Positions 9,148 to 18,256 of a DNA stretch of 43,110 nucleotides are shown here, in pieces. Location of the stretch: the NCBI RefSeq assembly GCF_013415125.1, contig NZ_JACCDE010000039.1, positions 1 through 43,110 of the forward strand. Direction: 5' to 3'. How positions within the stretch are numbered: the first letter of the stretch is position 1; each line of letters begins with the position of its first letter. A program made the position numbers and the translations under genes. Origin of the DNA: Vreelandella glaciei. GTDB lineage: Bacteria; Pseudomonadota; Gammaproteobacteria; Pseudomonadales; Halomonadaceae. Below the pieces are notes generated by a model that was not told the origin of the DNA, made no database searches, and saw nothing but the letters and a program-made list of their open reading frames with translations.

Positions 9148-9723
9148 ATGGCGTTAACATGGATTGATGCGGTGTTCTTGGCCGTGCTGGCGTTATCAAT
9201 GCTAGCCGGATTCGTCAGGGGATTTGTTCGTGAAGCATTGGGTTTGGCCGCCTGGGTCGTTGCCTTAATGGTAGCCCGAGTACTCGCCGAGCCGGTGGCC
9301 GAACTGATGAGCGGGTTTATCGATAGCTTTGATGCCCGCCTAGTGCTCGCTTTTATACTGGTGATCTTTGCCGTTATTTTGCTTTGCGGCATAGTGATTC
9401 GCTTGGTGCATGCAGCGATTGAGTGGGTGGGCATGGGTCTTTTGAACCGCGTGGCGGGGGCCGCTTTCGGCGTTGCCCGCGGGGCGGTTATTTTGCTTAT
9501 TGCGACTGTGCTGATTACCCTCACACCACTGGCGGAACTGCAGGCGTGGCAACAAGCCGAGCTGCGCCCGACCTTTATTCAGCTACGCGATTGGGCGGTG
9601 AGCCAGTTAGATCAGTGGGATCGCGAGCTGCCTGAGGCGCCATCGTCGCTGCGTGACATCTCTCTACCTGAACTGCGTCTGCCTAGTGCGACGGAGCGTG
9701 AGGTTATCCCGACAGGTGATTGA
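9148..9723 (+). CDS. cvpA: CvpA family membrane protein
   Basis: CvpA is named for colicin V production and is also linked to envelope integrity, but its biochemical role is not settled. The 191-residue protein begins WIDAVFLAVLALSMLAGFVRGFVREALG, typical of the family, here split as an N-terminal helix and an RGFVRE loop. There are four predicted transmembrane segments within the first 130 residues and a hydrophilic C-terminal tail. It starts 3 bases after dedD ends, and purF lies 100 bases downstream, the usual neighbour. Confidence 0.93.
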   Translation: MALTWIDAVFLAVLALSMLAGFVRGFVREALGLAAWVVALMVARVLAEPVAELMSGFIDSFDARLVLAFILVIFAVILLCGIVIRLVHAAIEWVGMGLLNRVAGAAFGVARGAVILLIATVLITLTPLAELQAWQQAELRPTFIQLRDWAVSQLDQWDRELPEAPSSLRDISLPELRLPSATEREVIPTGD

Positions 9724-9770
9724 CCTGTTACTGAAGTCGATTCTATGAACGTTCGGGCTTGCGTAGTTAG

Positions 9771-9796
9771 GTGACTTAGGTAAGTGACTTAGGCAA
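9771..9796 (+). repeat. 13-bp tandem duplication in the cvpA-purF gap
   Basis: Two adjacent copies of GTGACTTAGGYAA (9771-9783 and 9784-9796) differ at one base. They lie just upstream of the purF start. No function is evident; replication slippage is the simplest explanation. Confidence 0.8.
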
Positions 9797-9823
9797 GCCA
9801 TGGCATTAAGCGAGGTAACGTGA

Positions 9824-11344
9824 ATGTGCGGTATAGTGGGCCTTCTGGGCAAGCAGGCGGTAAATCAGGGAATCTACGATGCCCTGACCGTACTTCAGCA
9901 TCGTGGCCAGGACGCTGCCGGCATGATGACATGGAGCGAGGGACGCTTCCTACTGCGCAAGAGTAACGGCTTGGTACGTGATGTCTTTCATACCCGCCAT
10001 ATGGCCCGCCTAAAAGGCAACTTAGGCATTGGTCACGTGCGTTACCCGACGGCAGGCTCTTCAAGTGAAGCCGAGTCACAGCCGTTCTATGTTAACTCTC
10101 CTTACGGTATTGCGCTGGCGCATAACGGCAACCTGACCAACTCTGAGCAGTTGAAGCAGGAGCTGTTCTCGACCGATTTACGCCACATCAATACCAGCTC
10201 CGATTCTGAAGTGCTGCTCAATGTATTTGCTCACGAGCTGGGCAAGCAAGGCTTACATCTGGAAGCGGAAGACATCTTTGACGCCGTGCGTCGCGTTCAC
10301 CGTCGCTGTAAAGGTGGCTATGCCGCCGTGGCGATTATTAATGGCTTTGGCATGGTGGCCTTCCGCGACCCCTTCGGTATTCGCCCGGTGGTTTTCGGTA
10401 CCCGCGAAGAGGAAAACGGTCAAGCGGTCATGATCGCCTCTGAATCCGTTGCGTTGGACGTCGGCGGCTTTGAACTTGAACGCGATCTGTCGCCTGGCGA
10501 AGCTATTTTTGTCGATATCGAAGGCAATATTCATACCCAAGTCTGTGCTGATCGTCCGCTGCTTCGCTCGTGCATTTTTGAACATGTTTATTTAGCGCGC
10601 CCAGACTCGTTGCTGGACGGTGCCTATGTTTACGGTACCCGGATGCAGATGGGCCGTAAGCTGGGTGACCGAATCCTCAATGAATGGCCGGATCATGATA
10701 TTGATGTGGTCATTCCTATTCCTGACACGTCGCGCACGTCTGCCCTCGAAATGGCACAGCACCTTGGGGTGACCTATCGCGAAGGGTTTATGAAGAACCG
10801 CTACATTGGCCGTACCTTTATTATGCCGGGGCAGACCCAGCGGAAGAAATCGGTACGTCAAAAGCTCAATGCCATCGACGTTGAGTTTAAAGGCAAGAAC
10901 GTGCTGCTGGTGGATGACTCCATCGTGCGTGGCACGACCTGTAAGCAGATCATCCAGATGGCTCGTGATGCCGGTGCCCGCAAGGTCTATTTTGCCTCGG
11001 CGGCGCCGCCGGTTCGCTTCCCCAATGTATATGGCATCGATATGCCCGCTGCGTCTGAGCTGATTGCCCATGGCCGTAGTGAAGAGGAGGTCGGTGATTT
11101 AATTGGGGCTGACCGCATCTTCTATCAAAACCTGGAAGATCTAAAAGCGGCGTGTCGTGAAGTGAATCCTGAAATGGAAGAGTTCGATTGTTCGGTGTTT
11201 GACGGCAACTACGTCACCGGTGATATCGATGACGCTTATTTGGCTGCGCTTGAGGCTAGCCGTAATGATTCTGCCAAGGATCAGAGCGCTGGCGATCACG
11301 CGCTTGTCGATATGCACAATCAAGACGATGACCTGGACGATTAG
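9824..11344 (+). CDS. purF: Amidophosphoribosyltransferase
   Basis: PurF makes phosphoribosylamine from PRPP and glutamine, the first committed step of purine synthesis. The N-terminal nucleophile is C2 (MCGIVGLLG), exposed after methionine removal, followed by the Ntn glutaminase domain (RHRGQD-type loop QHRGQDAAG). The C-terminal phosphoribosyltransferase domain has the PRPP motif VLLVDDSIVRGTT. Length is 506 residues, as in E. coli. The tail ends in an acidic DDDLDD run. metZ begins 12 bases downstream, so the two are probably co-transcribed. Confidence 0.98.
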   Translation: MCGIVGLLGKQAVNQGIYDALTVLQHRGQDAAGMMTWSEGRFLLRKSNGLVRDVFHTRHMARLKGNLGIGHVRYPTAGSSSEAESQPFYVNSPYGIALAHNGNLTNSEQLKQELFSTDLRHINTSSDSEVLLNVFAHELGKQGLHLEAEDIFDAVRRVHRRCKGGYAAVAIINGFGMVAFRDPFGIRPVVFGTREEENGQAVMIASESVALDVGGFELERDLSPGEAIFVDIEGNIHTQVCADRPLLRSCIFEHVYLARPDSLLDGAYVYGTRMQMGRKLGDRILNEWPDHDIDVVIPIPDTSRTSALEMAQHLGVTYREGFMKNRYIGRTFIMPGQTQRKKSVRQKLNAIDVEFKGKNVLLVDDSIVRGTTCKQIIQMARDAGARKVYFASAAPPVRFPNVYGIDMPAASELIAHGRSEEEVGDLIGADRIFYQNLEDLKAACREVNPEMEEFDCSVFDGNYVTGDIDDAYLAALEASRNDSAKDQSAGDHALVDMHNQDDDLDD

Positions 11345-11356
11345 GAGTGAAGCCTT

Positions 11357-12571
11357 ATGCAGGATGACAATCATCAGGAAGACGGTCACCAGGATGAATG
11401 GTCATTAGAGACACTGGCGATCCGGGCAGGCCATCAGCGCACCTTTGAGCAGGAGCACTCGGAGCCTATTTTTCCGACCTCGAGCTTTGTCTATGAAAGC
11501 GCTGCAGAAGCGGCACGTAAGTTCGGTGGGCAAGAGCCGGGTAACGTTTATTCGCGCTTTACCAACCCGACAGTGCATACCTTTGAGCGTCGCCTAGCGG
11601 CGCTTGAAGGTGGCGAGCGCTGTGTTGCCACCAGCTCGGGCATGTCGGCCATTCTGTCGACCGCGTTGGCATTGCTTTCCGCAGGGGATGAAATTGTGGC
11701 CTCCCGGTCGCTATTTGGCTCAACGGTTAGTCTGTTCGATAAGTATTTAGGCAAGTTTGGTATTACCACGCGTTATGTCGAGCTTTCCAATGCCGCTGCA
11801 TGGGAAGCGGCGATCACGCCCAAAACGCGTCTATTGTTTGCCGAAACGCCCTCGAACCCGCTGTCTGAAATTGCCGATATTCCGGCCTTGGCCGCGCTGG
11901 CCAAACGCCACGACGCGCTGTTGGCAATTGATAACTGCTTCCTCACACCGGCACTTCAGCAGCCGTTGGCGTTAGGTGCTGACCTAGTCATCCATTCGGC
12001 GACTAAGTATTTGGATGGACAGGGCCGTGCCATTGGGGGGGCAGTAGTGGGGAGCCATGCGCTGCTTGAAGAAGTGTTCGGTGTGGTGCGTACCTGCGGC
12101 CCGTGCTTGAGCCCTTTCAATGCCTGGATATTCACTAAGGGGTTGGAAACACTATCACTGCGTATGAAAGCGCATTGTGAAAATGCCTTGATCCTTGCCC
12201 GCTGGTTAGATGCACATCCGGCGGTGAACCGCGTGTTCTATAGCGGCCTGGAAGATCATCCCCAGCATGAATTGGCCAAACGGCAGCAAAAAGGGTTTGG
12301 TGCGGTGTTAGGTTTTGAAGTGAAAGGTGGTCAAGAGGGGGCCTGGCAGGTAATTGATGCGACCCGTATGCTCTCTATCACGGGCAATCTTGGTGATGTT
12401 AAAACCACTATCACTCATCCCGCTACCACTACTCATGGGCGACTTTCTGATGCCCAAAAGAGTGCTGCTGGCATCGCGCCTGGGTTGATTCGAGTCGCGG
12501 TGGGGTTAGAGAGTCAGGAAGATATTCAGCGAGATTTAGCCCGCGGACTGGATGCATTAGCGGCGCGTTAA
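11357..12571 (+). CDS. metZ: O-succinylhomoserine sulfhydrylase
   Basis: MetZ makes homocysteine directly from O-succinylhomoserine and sulfide, bypassing cystathionine. It belongs to the Cys/Met-metabolism PLP enzymes: the PLP lysine is K217 in SATKYLDGQ, with D192 in AIDNCF and the substrate signature FAETPSNPL. Length is 404 residues, and a GGAG site lies just upstream. Choice of sulfhydrylase over cystathionine gamma-synthase rests on similarity to Pseudomonas MetZ and on the conserved purF-metZ neighbourhood; it is a strong but not absolute distinction. A terminator follows directly. Confidence 0.92.
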   Translation: MQDDNHQEDGHQDEWSLETLAIRAGHQRTFEQEHSEPIFPTSSFVYESAAEAARKFGGQEPGNVYSRFTNPTVHTFERRLAALEGGERCVATSSGMSAILSTALALLSAGDEIVASRSLFGSTVSLFDKYLGKFGITTRYVELSNAAAWEAAITPKTRLLFAETPSNPLSEIADIPALAALAKRHDALLAIDNCFLTPALQQPLALGADLVIHSATKYLDGQGRAIGGAVVGSHALLEEVFGVVRTCGPCLSPFNAWIFTKGLETLSLRMKAHCENALILARWLDAHPAVNRVFYSGLEDHPQHELAKRQQKGFGAVLGFEVKGGQEGAWQVIDATRMLSITGNLGDVKTTITHPATTTHGRLSDAQKSAAGIAPGLIRVAVGLESQEDIQRDLARGLDALAAR

Positions 12572-12588
12572 ACCAGCATCTGCTGACT

Positions 12589-12620
12589 AAAACCGGCCCC
12601 GCAGTTGGCCGGTTTTTTTA
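12589..12620 (+). terminator. Rho-independent terminator after metZ
   Basis: A perfect stem AAAACCGGCC/GGCCGGTTTT with an 8-base loop is followed by a continuing T-run ending near 12619. It closes the fimV-to-metZ run on the plus strand. Confidence 0.93.
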
Positions 12621-12752
12621 TAGATGACTGTAAGCAGTGGTTTTTACGAATGGTGTGTTCTGCTTTTTTCAGCGGTTCCTCGCGTAGTTACACGATATGC
12701 TTTTGCTATTGACGTGTTCGCTAGTGGTTAGCGATTAATAAGGATGAGATTA

Positions 12753-13334
12753 ATGTGGCGAAATAGTCGCAGCGGGTGGGGGTTGATCAGTATTCTGTTT
12801 CACTGGCTAAGCGCGCTGGCTATTATCGGTCTGTTTGCGCTGGGCTGGTGGATGACGGACCTTGGCTATTATGACCCCTGGTACAATCAGGGCCCATGGG
12901 TACATCGCTCGATTGGTATGTTGCTACTATTTGCCACCCTGGCGCGATTAGTATGGCGTTTTGCTCAGCCAACGCCTAAGGCAGAAGGCGGCCGCCTAGA
13001 GATTATTGCTGCCCACGTGGGGCATATCGCTCTTTATGTGCTTGTGTTACTGGTCATGGCGAGCGGCTACTTAATTTCTACCGCTGACGGGAGCGGGATC
13101 AGTGTATTTGGTTGGTTTGAGGTGCCTGCACTGGTATATGACTTCCCCAACCAGGCAAGTTTGGCGGGTAACGTACATTGGTATAGCGCTCTGGCATTGA
13201 TGATTTTGTCGGCAGGTCACGCGCTTGCCGCGTTTAAGCATCACTGGCTAGACCGGCATTCAACATTGGTACGTATGCTAAACCCCGCGCATAGCCGAGC
13301 AGGCGATCATAGTGCAACAAAGTCATCACGTTAG
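12753..13334 (+). CDS. Cytochrome b561-type membrane protein
   Basis: This is a di-heme four-helix membrane cytochrome of the prokaryotic b561 (CybB) family, thought to move electrons between quinol and periplasmic acceptors. Candidate heme ligands are histidines in the four hydrophobic segments: H17 (ILFHWLSA), the PWVHRS histidine, HVGH, and NVHWYSA/GHALAAFKHH. The start at ATG 12753 is preferred because AGGA at 12741 is spaced 8 bases away; ATG 12744 would overlap that site. Length is 193 residues. A yceI gene follows, a frequent pairing. The true electron donor and acceptor are unknown. Confidence 0.92.
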   Translation: MWRNSRSGWGLISILFHWLSALAIIGLFALGWWMTDLGYYDPWYNQGPWVHRSIGMLLLFATLARLVWRFAQPTPKAEGGRLEIIAAHVGHIALYVLVLLVMASGYLISTADGSGISVFGWFEVPALVYDFPNQASLAGNVHWYSALALMILSAGHALAAFKHHWLDRHSTLVRMLNPAHSRAGDHSATKSSR

Positions 13335-13417
13335 CCGTTTACACTTTTTCTAAACATCGCGCGTAAGATAATTGACTTCCCGCGGTGCCTATTAAGTAAA
13401 GTAAGGAGTAATTCAAT

Positions 13418-14002
13418 ATGTTCAAGAAAACAGCATTTGCATCCGCGATCGCCGCTGTAGCACTGGTACCTTTGAGCCAAGCACAGGCAGCTGATTACCA
13501 AATCGATACCGAAGGCCAGCACGCCTTTGTTCAATTCAAAATTTCTCACTTGGGCTTCTCTTACATTCTAGGTAGCTTTGAAAAGTTTGAGGGCCAGTTC
13601 GCTTACGATCCTGAAAATCTTGATGCATCTTCGGCAGAAATCGAAGTCCAAGTTGACAGCCTGACCAGCAACCATGCTGAGCGTGACCGTCATATCCTGA
13701 GCGGCGACTTCCTGAATGCCAGTGAATTCCCGACAGCTACCTTTACCTCCACAGGCTTTGAGTCAACGGGTGATAATGAAGGCGTGTTGACCGGTGATTT
13801 GACCCTGCACGGCGAAACTCAAGAGATTGAAATGCCGGTTACCCTGATGGGTGAAGGCGATGACCCGTGGGGCAACTACCGCGCTGGTTTTGAAGGCAGC
13901 ACTACGCTGACCTTGGGCGATTACGGTATTAATATGAGTGACTTCCCTGAATCTATGCATGAACTTGAGCTATATGTGACGTTTGAAGGTATTCGTCAGT
14001 AA
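13418..14002 (+). CDS. yceI: Periplasmic YceI-family protein
   Basis: YceI proteins are periplasmic lipocalin-like beta-barrels that bind polyisoprenoid lipids; some are induced by high pH or osmotic stress. The 194-residue precursor has a clear signal peptide with cleavage after AQA (about residue 24), then the family pattern YQIDTEGQHAFVQF, HLGFSYILGSF and FPTATFTST. A strong AAGGAG site precedes the ATG. It lies 83 bases after the cytochrome b561 gene and is followed by a terminator, so the pair forms a small unit. The specific ligand is not predictable from sequence. Confidence 0.95.
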   Translation: MFKKTAFASAIAAVALVPLSQAQAADYQIDTEGQHAFVQFKISHLGFSYILGSFEKFEGQFAYDPENLDASSAEIEVQVDSLTSNHAERDRHILSGDFLNASEFPTATFTSTGFESTGDNEGVLTGDLTLHGETQEIEMPVTLMGEGDDPWGNYRAGFEGSTTLTLGDYGINMSDFPESMHELELYVTFEGIRQ

Positions 14003-14020
14003 TAACTTACTGCGCTAAGT

Positions 14021-14053
14021 ACGCCACTGTCCTTTAAGGGCGGTGGCGTTTTA
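14021..14053 (+). terminator. Probable terminator after yceI
   Basis: The arms ACGCCAC and GTGGCGT flank a 13-base loop containing its own CCTTTAAGGG pairing, and are followed by TTTA. The T-run is short, so efficiency is uncertain. Confidence 0.75.
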
Positions 14054-14098
14054 CGTTACAACCGATAAATAATTAACCATCACCTAAGGAGAGAGTGC

Positions 14099-15445
14099 TT
14101 GGCTGCTGTCATGCAACAAAAAGAGTTGGCGATAACCCTATGGCGTCAAACGTGGCCTATGGCCATTGGGGTGTTGGCGCTATTGGGTTTTCAACTTGTT
14201 GATAGCGCATTTATTGCTCGTTTGGGTACTGCGCCGTTGGCCGCGCAATCATTTACCTTTCCTTTGTCGTTTCTGATTATCGGCATTCAGGTAGGGATGG
14301 GGATTGCGATTGCCGCGCTTATTTCGCGGGCATTGGGGGCGGGTGAAGAAGCCCGGGCGAGACGCTTAAGCAGTTTGGTGCTTATGGCGGGTGGCGGCGT
14401 CATCGGCCTCTTGGCGATCGCATTATGGATATTTTATGTACCTATCTTTCAACTGCTGGGCGCGGATGAAACGACGCTTTCCTATATCCGCATTTATTGG
14501 GCACCTCAGCTGCTATCCGCATGGTTGGGGGCACTGCTTTATTTCAGCTACAGCGTTTTTCGTGCCCATGGTGACACCCGCCTACCAGGCAAAATGATGG
14601 TGCTGAGTAGCCTTGTGAACCTTGTTCTCGATCCACTGCTGATTTTTGGCATAGGTGATTGGGAAGGCGGGGGGCTACCTGGCGCAGCCTGGGCAACCGC
14701 GATTGCTTTTTCAGTAGGTCTATTGGTGACCACGCGTAAATTACTTAAACGCCAGTGGGCCGCTCAGCAGGGACTGTGGCAAGAGGCCAAACAGTCGTGG
14801 CGGCCATTTACGGGTATTGCCGCACCGGCCATGGTCAGCCAGCTGATGCCGCCCTTGGCTGCGATGCTGGCAATCTCTGTTGTGGCGGGCCTGGGTGAAA
14901 GCGAAGTGGCGGCCTGGGGCTTGGCGAGCCGTTTGGAAACGCTCTCGCTGATGGTGATTCTGGCCATGACCATGTCGCTGCCGCCGTGGTTAGGACGCTG
15001 CTACGGTGCCGGAGATTGGGGCCAGATTCAGCAGCTTATGACGTTGGCTATAAAAGTCGCGCTATTTTGGCAACTGTGTCTCGGTATAGTATTGGCACTG
15101 GGAGCGCCCTGGCTAGCGATGGCATTGGCAGGCAACCCGGATGTGCAAAGCGAGCTGACACTGCTGATTCGTTTTCTGCTGCCTAGCTATGCGGCACTGG
15201 GTATTTGCATGCTAGTCGTCTCGGCAGGTAATGCGTTAGGTTGGCCATTACGAGCCATGCTGTTATCCAGTGCGCGGCTGTTTATTTGTTATTTGCCTTG
15301 CCTATGGTTAGGCTCGCAGTTCTTCGGTTGGTGGGGACTGGCGGCGGGTGCGGCCGTGGGGAATCTGCTGGCAGGCTTTATGGCATGGCTCGTTATGCGG
15401 CGTATTTTATCCCGCCCGCATCGTCAGGCGGGATTCATCAATTAA
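14099..15445 (+). CDS. MATE family efflux transporter (DinF-like)
   Basis: This multidrug/toxin extrusion family transporter most likely exports small organic molecules in exchange for protons or sodium. About twelve transmembrane helices are visible over 448 residues, in two MatE halves; the N-terminus LWRQTWPMAIGVLALLGFQLVD and the helix 1 to 2 region resemble DinF-type members. The start is TTG 14099, because AAGGAG at 14086-14091 is spaced 7 bases from it; the next ATG (14111) is too far. Substrate cannot be assigned. The gene converges on the permease on the other strand: the two stop codons overlap by 4 bases and share no terminator. Confidence 0.9.
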   Translation: MAAVMQQKELAITLWRQTWPMAIGVLALLGFQLVDSAFIARLGTAPLAAQSFTFPLSFLIIGIQVGMGIAIAALISRALGAGEEARARRLSSLVLMAGGGVIGLLAIALWIFYVPIFQLLGADETTLSYIRIYWAPQLLSAWLGALLYFSYSVFRAHGDTRLPGKMMVLSSLVNLVLDPLLIFGIGDWEGGGLPGAAWATAIAFSVGLLVTTRKLLKRQWAAQQGLWQEAKQSWRPFTGIAAPAMVSQLMPPLAAMLAISVVAGLGESEVAAWGLASRLETLSLMVILAMTMSLPPWLGRCYGAGDWGQIQQLMTLAIKVALFWQLCLGIVLALGAPWLAMALAGNPDVQSELTLLIRFLLPSYAALGICMLVVSAGNALGWPLRAMLLSSARLFICYLPCLWLGSQFFGWWGLAAGAAVGNLLAGFMAWLVMRRILSRPHRQAGFIN

Positions 15446-16926
15446 CGCTTGCGTGCTGCTTCCTGATAGGAAAAATACATAAACAGTAGTGCCATACCCA
15501 AGTAGCCCATGACAAACTCAGGCGCTGCATTGAAAGCGAGTTTAGGGGCGTGCATTAGTCCGAAAAACGAAAAACCCGCCGCAATCGCTGCGAAGGCGGC
15601 TGCACGCCTAAACTGATGATCAATCACCGATACCGTCATAGCGCCCAGCAGGATCGCCATAAACATGGCCCCTTGGCCCATTACTACGATGGCACTTGAG
15701 ATATCGGTCACCACCTCGCCAGCCCCGCGATTAAAGCGCGTCATCACGTAGTTAGCAAAGTAGGGCAGCATGGCCAGCGCCACGGCCGGGTAGTAGCGCG
15801 TGTCGTTGGCTTGAAAGGCGGTCGCAATCATCGACATGCCAACAAAGACTAGAATAGGCGCCACTACAGAAACGGGAATAATTGCTGCCAGCGCAGCAAT
15901 GAGACCGAACATGGTGGCTAAGGCATATACGGCGCCATTCAGCAGGCTGTATCCCCGGCCCGCGCCCATCCATTTAGCGCCTACCGTGGCGATATAAACC
16001 GTAGTGGGAAAGACGCCGCCAAATAGCGCACCAATCATAGTGCCTGCGCCATCTACTGCCTGGCATTCGCGCACATCGTACTTATCGCCTGCCGCTTCCA
16101 TTGCTTCCACATTGTTCATGGTTTCAATAGCGTTATACAGCGTAATGGGCAGCACCACGGTCAGCACTGCGAGCATGCTGGTCAGCAGTAGCCCCAGCCC
16201 TTCAAACCAAGCCAGATTGGGAAGCAGCGGATAAAAGCCTAGGTGGGTAAAGGCATCGCTAAACCGTTCGGTGCCAGCGTCGCCAATCAAGTAGGCCATA
16301 GCGGTACCGACGATAATAGCAAATAGCGAGGTTGGAAGCTTAAAGGGCATGCTGACGCGGGCCACTAAGCCAACAATGATAATCGCTAACACCAGCAGGC
16401 CAATAATCGGCATTTCGAGTGTTTTAAACAGCATTTCTCCGGCGATAAACGTCAGTGCAACGCCAGCCACCGCGCCAAGCATGGCGGCTCTTGGTAGGTG
16501 GTATTGCACCCAGCGGCCAATGACGCTAATCGCGGCTTCAATGGCACCGCTTATAAAGCAGGCGGCAACAGCTACTTTCCAGGCCATTTCTGCATCGCCA
16601 GTGAGCTGTTTGGCGGGTAGCAATACGCCGAACAGGAATACGAACATCACCGGCGTCGAGATACCGTAAGAGAGCGCTGTCACATCCGCCCGGTTCTCTT
16701 TGCGTGCCAGCCTTGCCGCGCTCCATGCATAGTAGAAGTTGCCAACCATCACCGCTACCGCTGCACCGGGCAGCACTTGCCCGTAGACAATGGAGGCAGG
16801 AAACCCCATGCCCAACATAGTGATGGCGATAATGACAAAGTTGGCGATGTTGTTTTGGAATAGCGCGAAGAATGCGTCAGTGTCTTCTTTTTTGTACCAC
16901 GGATAGTGAGTGCTGGCAGCCGCCAT
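15442..16926 (-). CDS. NCS2-type nucleobase permease (xanthine/uracil permease family)
   Basis: This is a 494-residue polytopic protein with about 12-13 transmembrane helices, which I place in the NCS2/AzgA-like permease superfamily from its N-terminal FQNNIANFVII segment, LSYGISTPVMF, and the FGGVFPTTVYIATVGAKWMGAG helix region. Expected role is proton-coupled uptake of a purine or pyrimidine, but the substrate cannot be read from sequence and it is a distant member compared with the azgA gene at 35946. AAGAGG precedes the ATG with 6-base spacing. Two dyads lie upstream (16951-16960 and 16985-17000); the second resembles a dyad upstream of azgA. Confidence 0.8.
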   Translation of the reverse strand: MAAASTHYPWYKKEDTDAFFALFQNNIANFVIIAITMLGMGFPASIVYGQVLPGAAVAVMVGNFYYAWSAARLARKENRADVTALSYGISTPVMFVFLFGVLLPAKQLTGDAEMAWKVAVAACFISGAIEAAISVIGRWVQYHLPRAAMLGAVAGVALTFIAGEMLFKTLEMPIIGLLVLAIIIVGLVARVSMPFKLPTSLFAIIVGTAMAYLIGDAGTERFSDAFTHLGFYPLLPNLAWFEGLGLLLTSMLAVLTVVLPITLYNAIETMNNVEAMEAAGDKYDVRECQAVDGAGTMIGALFGGVFPTTVYIATVGAKWMGAGRGYSLLNGAVYALATMFGLIAALAAIIPVSVVAPILVFVGMSMIATAFQANDTRYYPAVALAMLPYFANYVMTRFNRGAGEVVTDISSAIVVMGQGAMFMAILLGAMTVSVIDHQFRRAAAFAAIAAGFSFFGLMHAPKLAFNAAPEFVMGYLGMALLFMYFSYQEAARKR

Positions 16927-16950
16927 GTTAGACCTCTTGATTATGGTGTG

Positions 16951-16960
16951 TTGTATACAA
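16951..16960 (-). promoter_or_regulatory. Palindrome TTGTATACAA upstream of the NCS2-type permease
   Basis: A perfect 10-bp palindrome lies 25 bases upstream of the permease ATG. Sequences of this kind (TTGTATACAA) are typical half-to-half operators for GntR-type regulators. A weaker relative (GGTATACAG) sits upstream of azgA at 35799-35807. Function is inferred only. Confidence 0.45.
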
Positions 16961-16984
16961 GGCTATACTGAGTGTGCCGAAGTG

Positions 16985-17000
16985 TTGACTAATCGGTCAA
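16985..17000 (-). promoter_or_regulatory. Putative operator dyad TTGAC...GTCAA
   Basis: TTGACTAATCGGTCAA is an imperfect 16-bp dyad 59 bases upstream of the NCS2-type permease start. It matches TTGACCGATCGGTTAG upstream of azgA (35762-35777) at 12 of 16 positions. The shape recalls TetR-family operators such as the RutR site (TTGACCANNTGGTCAA), but no regulator gene is in the window. Confidence 0.5.
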
Positions 17001-17014
17001 GTGCCTAATACATG

Positions 17015-17044
17015 AAAACGCCCAGGCGTTGCCTGGGCGTTTGT
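17015..17044 (-). terminator. Terminator after the aminotransferase gene
   Basis: The perfect 10-bp stem ACGCCCAGGC/GCCTGGGCGT with a 3-base loop is flanked by four T on the minus-strand side (TTTTCATG) and by TTTG on the other. It ends the diguanylate cyclase-phhB-aminotransferase unit on the minus strand and could also act weakly in the other direction. Confidence 0.88.
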
Positions 17045-17065
17045 TACTGCGTTGCTGCTTGGCGA

Positions 17066-18256
17066 TTAGTCGTTAACAGCGGCAATCGCTTTGGCAAGGT
17101 AGGGGAGGTTCTCATGGGAGAAGCCCGCTACGTTGGCGCGACCCGAGCGCACCATGTAGATGCCAAACTCGTCACGCAGGCGATCGACCTGCTTCGGCGT
17201 TAGACCGGTGTAGGAGAACATGCCACGCTGTTCGGCAACGCAGGCGTACTTCTCGTCCAGACCATAGGGCTTCAGCGCTTCCACAAAGTCGCGGCGCAGG
17301 GTATTGATGCGATCACGCATTTCGGTGAGTTCTTCACGCCACATCTTGGTCAGTTCGTCGTCGTGGAGGATCTCGCTGACGATAGAGCCGCCGTGAGCGG
17401 GGGGATTCGAGTAGTTCTCACGGGCAACGATGGCGACTTGAGAGCGGATGTTGTCCATCTGCTCGTTATTTTTGGCCACCATGATCAAGCAACCAGTACG
17501 CTCGCAGTAAATACCAAAGTTTTTAGAGCATGAGCTGGTGATGATCGCTTCATCAAGGTTCTCGGCCAGCAGGCGCACGCCATAAGCATCTTCATCCAGA
17601 CCTTCACCAAAGCCTTGATAGGCGAAATCGATCAGCGGAAGCAGCTTGCGTTCACGCACGATTTCCAGCACTTCCTGCCACTGGTCATGGGAAAGATCGA
17701 AACCGGTAGGATTATGGCAGCAGGCGTGTAGCACCACCACATCACCTTCGGGAATGCTTTTCAGCGCTGACCGCATGCCGTCAAAGTCGAGACGGTTGTC
17801 GGGGTCAACGTAAGGGTACTTGTGCAGCTCAATACCAGCCGCGGTAAAAATGCCGTGGTGGTTCGGCCATGTCGGGTCACTTACCCAGATACCCTTACCC
17901 GGCAGCTGAGTGGCAATAAAATCCGCAGCCAAGCGCAGCGCGCCGGTACCGCCTGGTGATTGAGTGGCGCTGGCACGATTGGCTTTTAAGACGGATGACT
18001 CAGCGCCAAAAACCATGGGCAGCACGACTTCGCCATAGCTAGGCGCGCCGTGAGAACCGATATAGGTTTTTGTCGTTTCGTTTTTGAGCAGGCGAGCTTC
18101 TGCTTCCTTAACAGCGCGCATTACCGGCGTATTGCCTTGGGTATCACGGTAAACACCGACACCTAAATCCACTTTTTGTGGGTTGGTATCTTTTTTGAAA
18201 GCTTCGATCAGCCCGAGAATGGCGTCTCCTGGGACTCGCTCAATATGCTCAAACAT
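17066..18256 (-). CDS. Aromatic/aspartate aminotransferase (class I)
   Basis: This PLP aminotransferase of the AspC/TyrB/PhhC group exchanges amino groups between aspartate or aromatic amino acids and 2-oxoglutarate. The PLP lysine is K245 in SSCSKNFGIYCERTG, with the phosphate-binding SPGGTGALR and HACCHNPTG segments. Length is 396 residues, the same as E. coli AspC. Its ATG directly abuts the phhB stop, so it is translationally coupled. That pairing mirrors the Pseudomonas phhABC operon, in which phhC is an aromatic aminotransferase, so I favour an aromatic-substrate role; sequence alone cannot separate this from AspC. Confidence 0.92.
   Translation of the reverse strand: MFEHIERVPGDAILGLIEAFKKDTNPQKVDLGVGVYRDTQGNTPVMRAVKEAEARLLKNETTKTYIGSHGAPSYGEVVLPMVFGAESSVLKANRASATQSPGGTGALRLAADFIATQLPGKGIWVSDPTWPNHHGIFTAAGIELHKYPYVDPDNRLDFDGMRSALKSIPEGDVVVLHACCHNPTGFDLSHDQWQEVLEIVRERKLLPLIDFAYQGFGEGLDEDAYGVRLLAENLDEAIITSSCSKNFGIYCERTGCLIMVAKNNEQMDNIRSQVAIVARENYSNPPAHGGSIVSEILHDDELTKMWREELTEMRDRINTLRRDFVEALKPYGLDEKYACVAEQRGMFSYTGLTPKQVDRLRDEFGIYMVRSGRANVAGFSHENLPYLAKAIAAVND

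Noticed and set aside
15442..15445. Frameshift or error at the overlapping stops of the MATE and permease genes
   Set aside because: Both proteins end in normal family positions; a 4-base convergent overlap is common.
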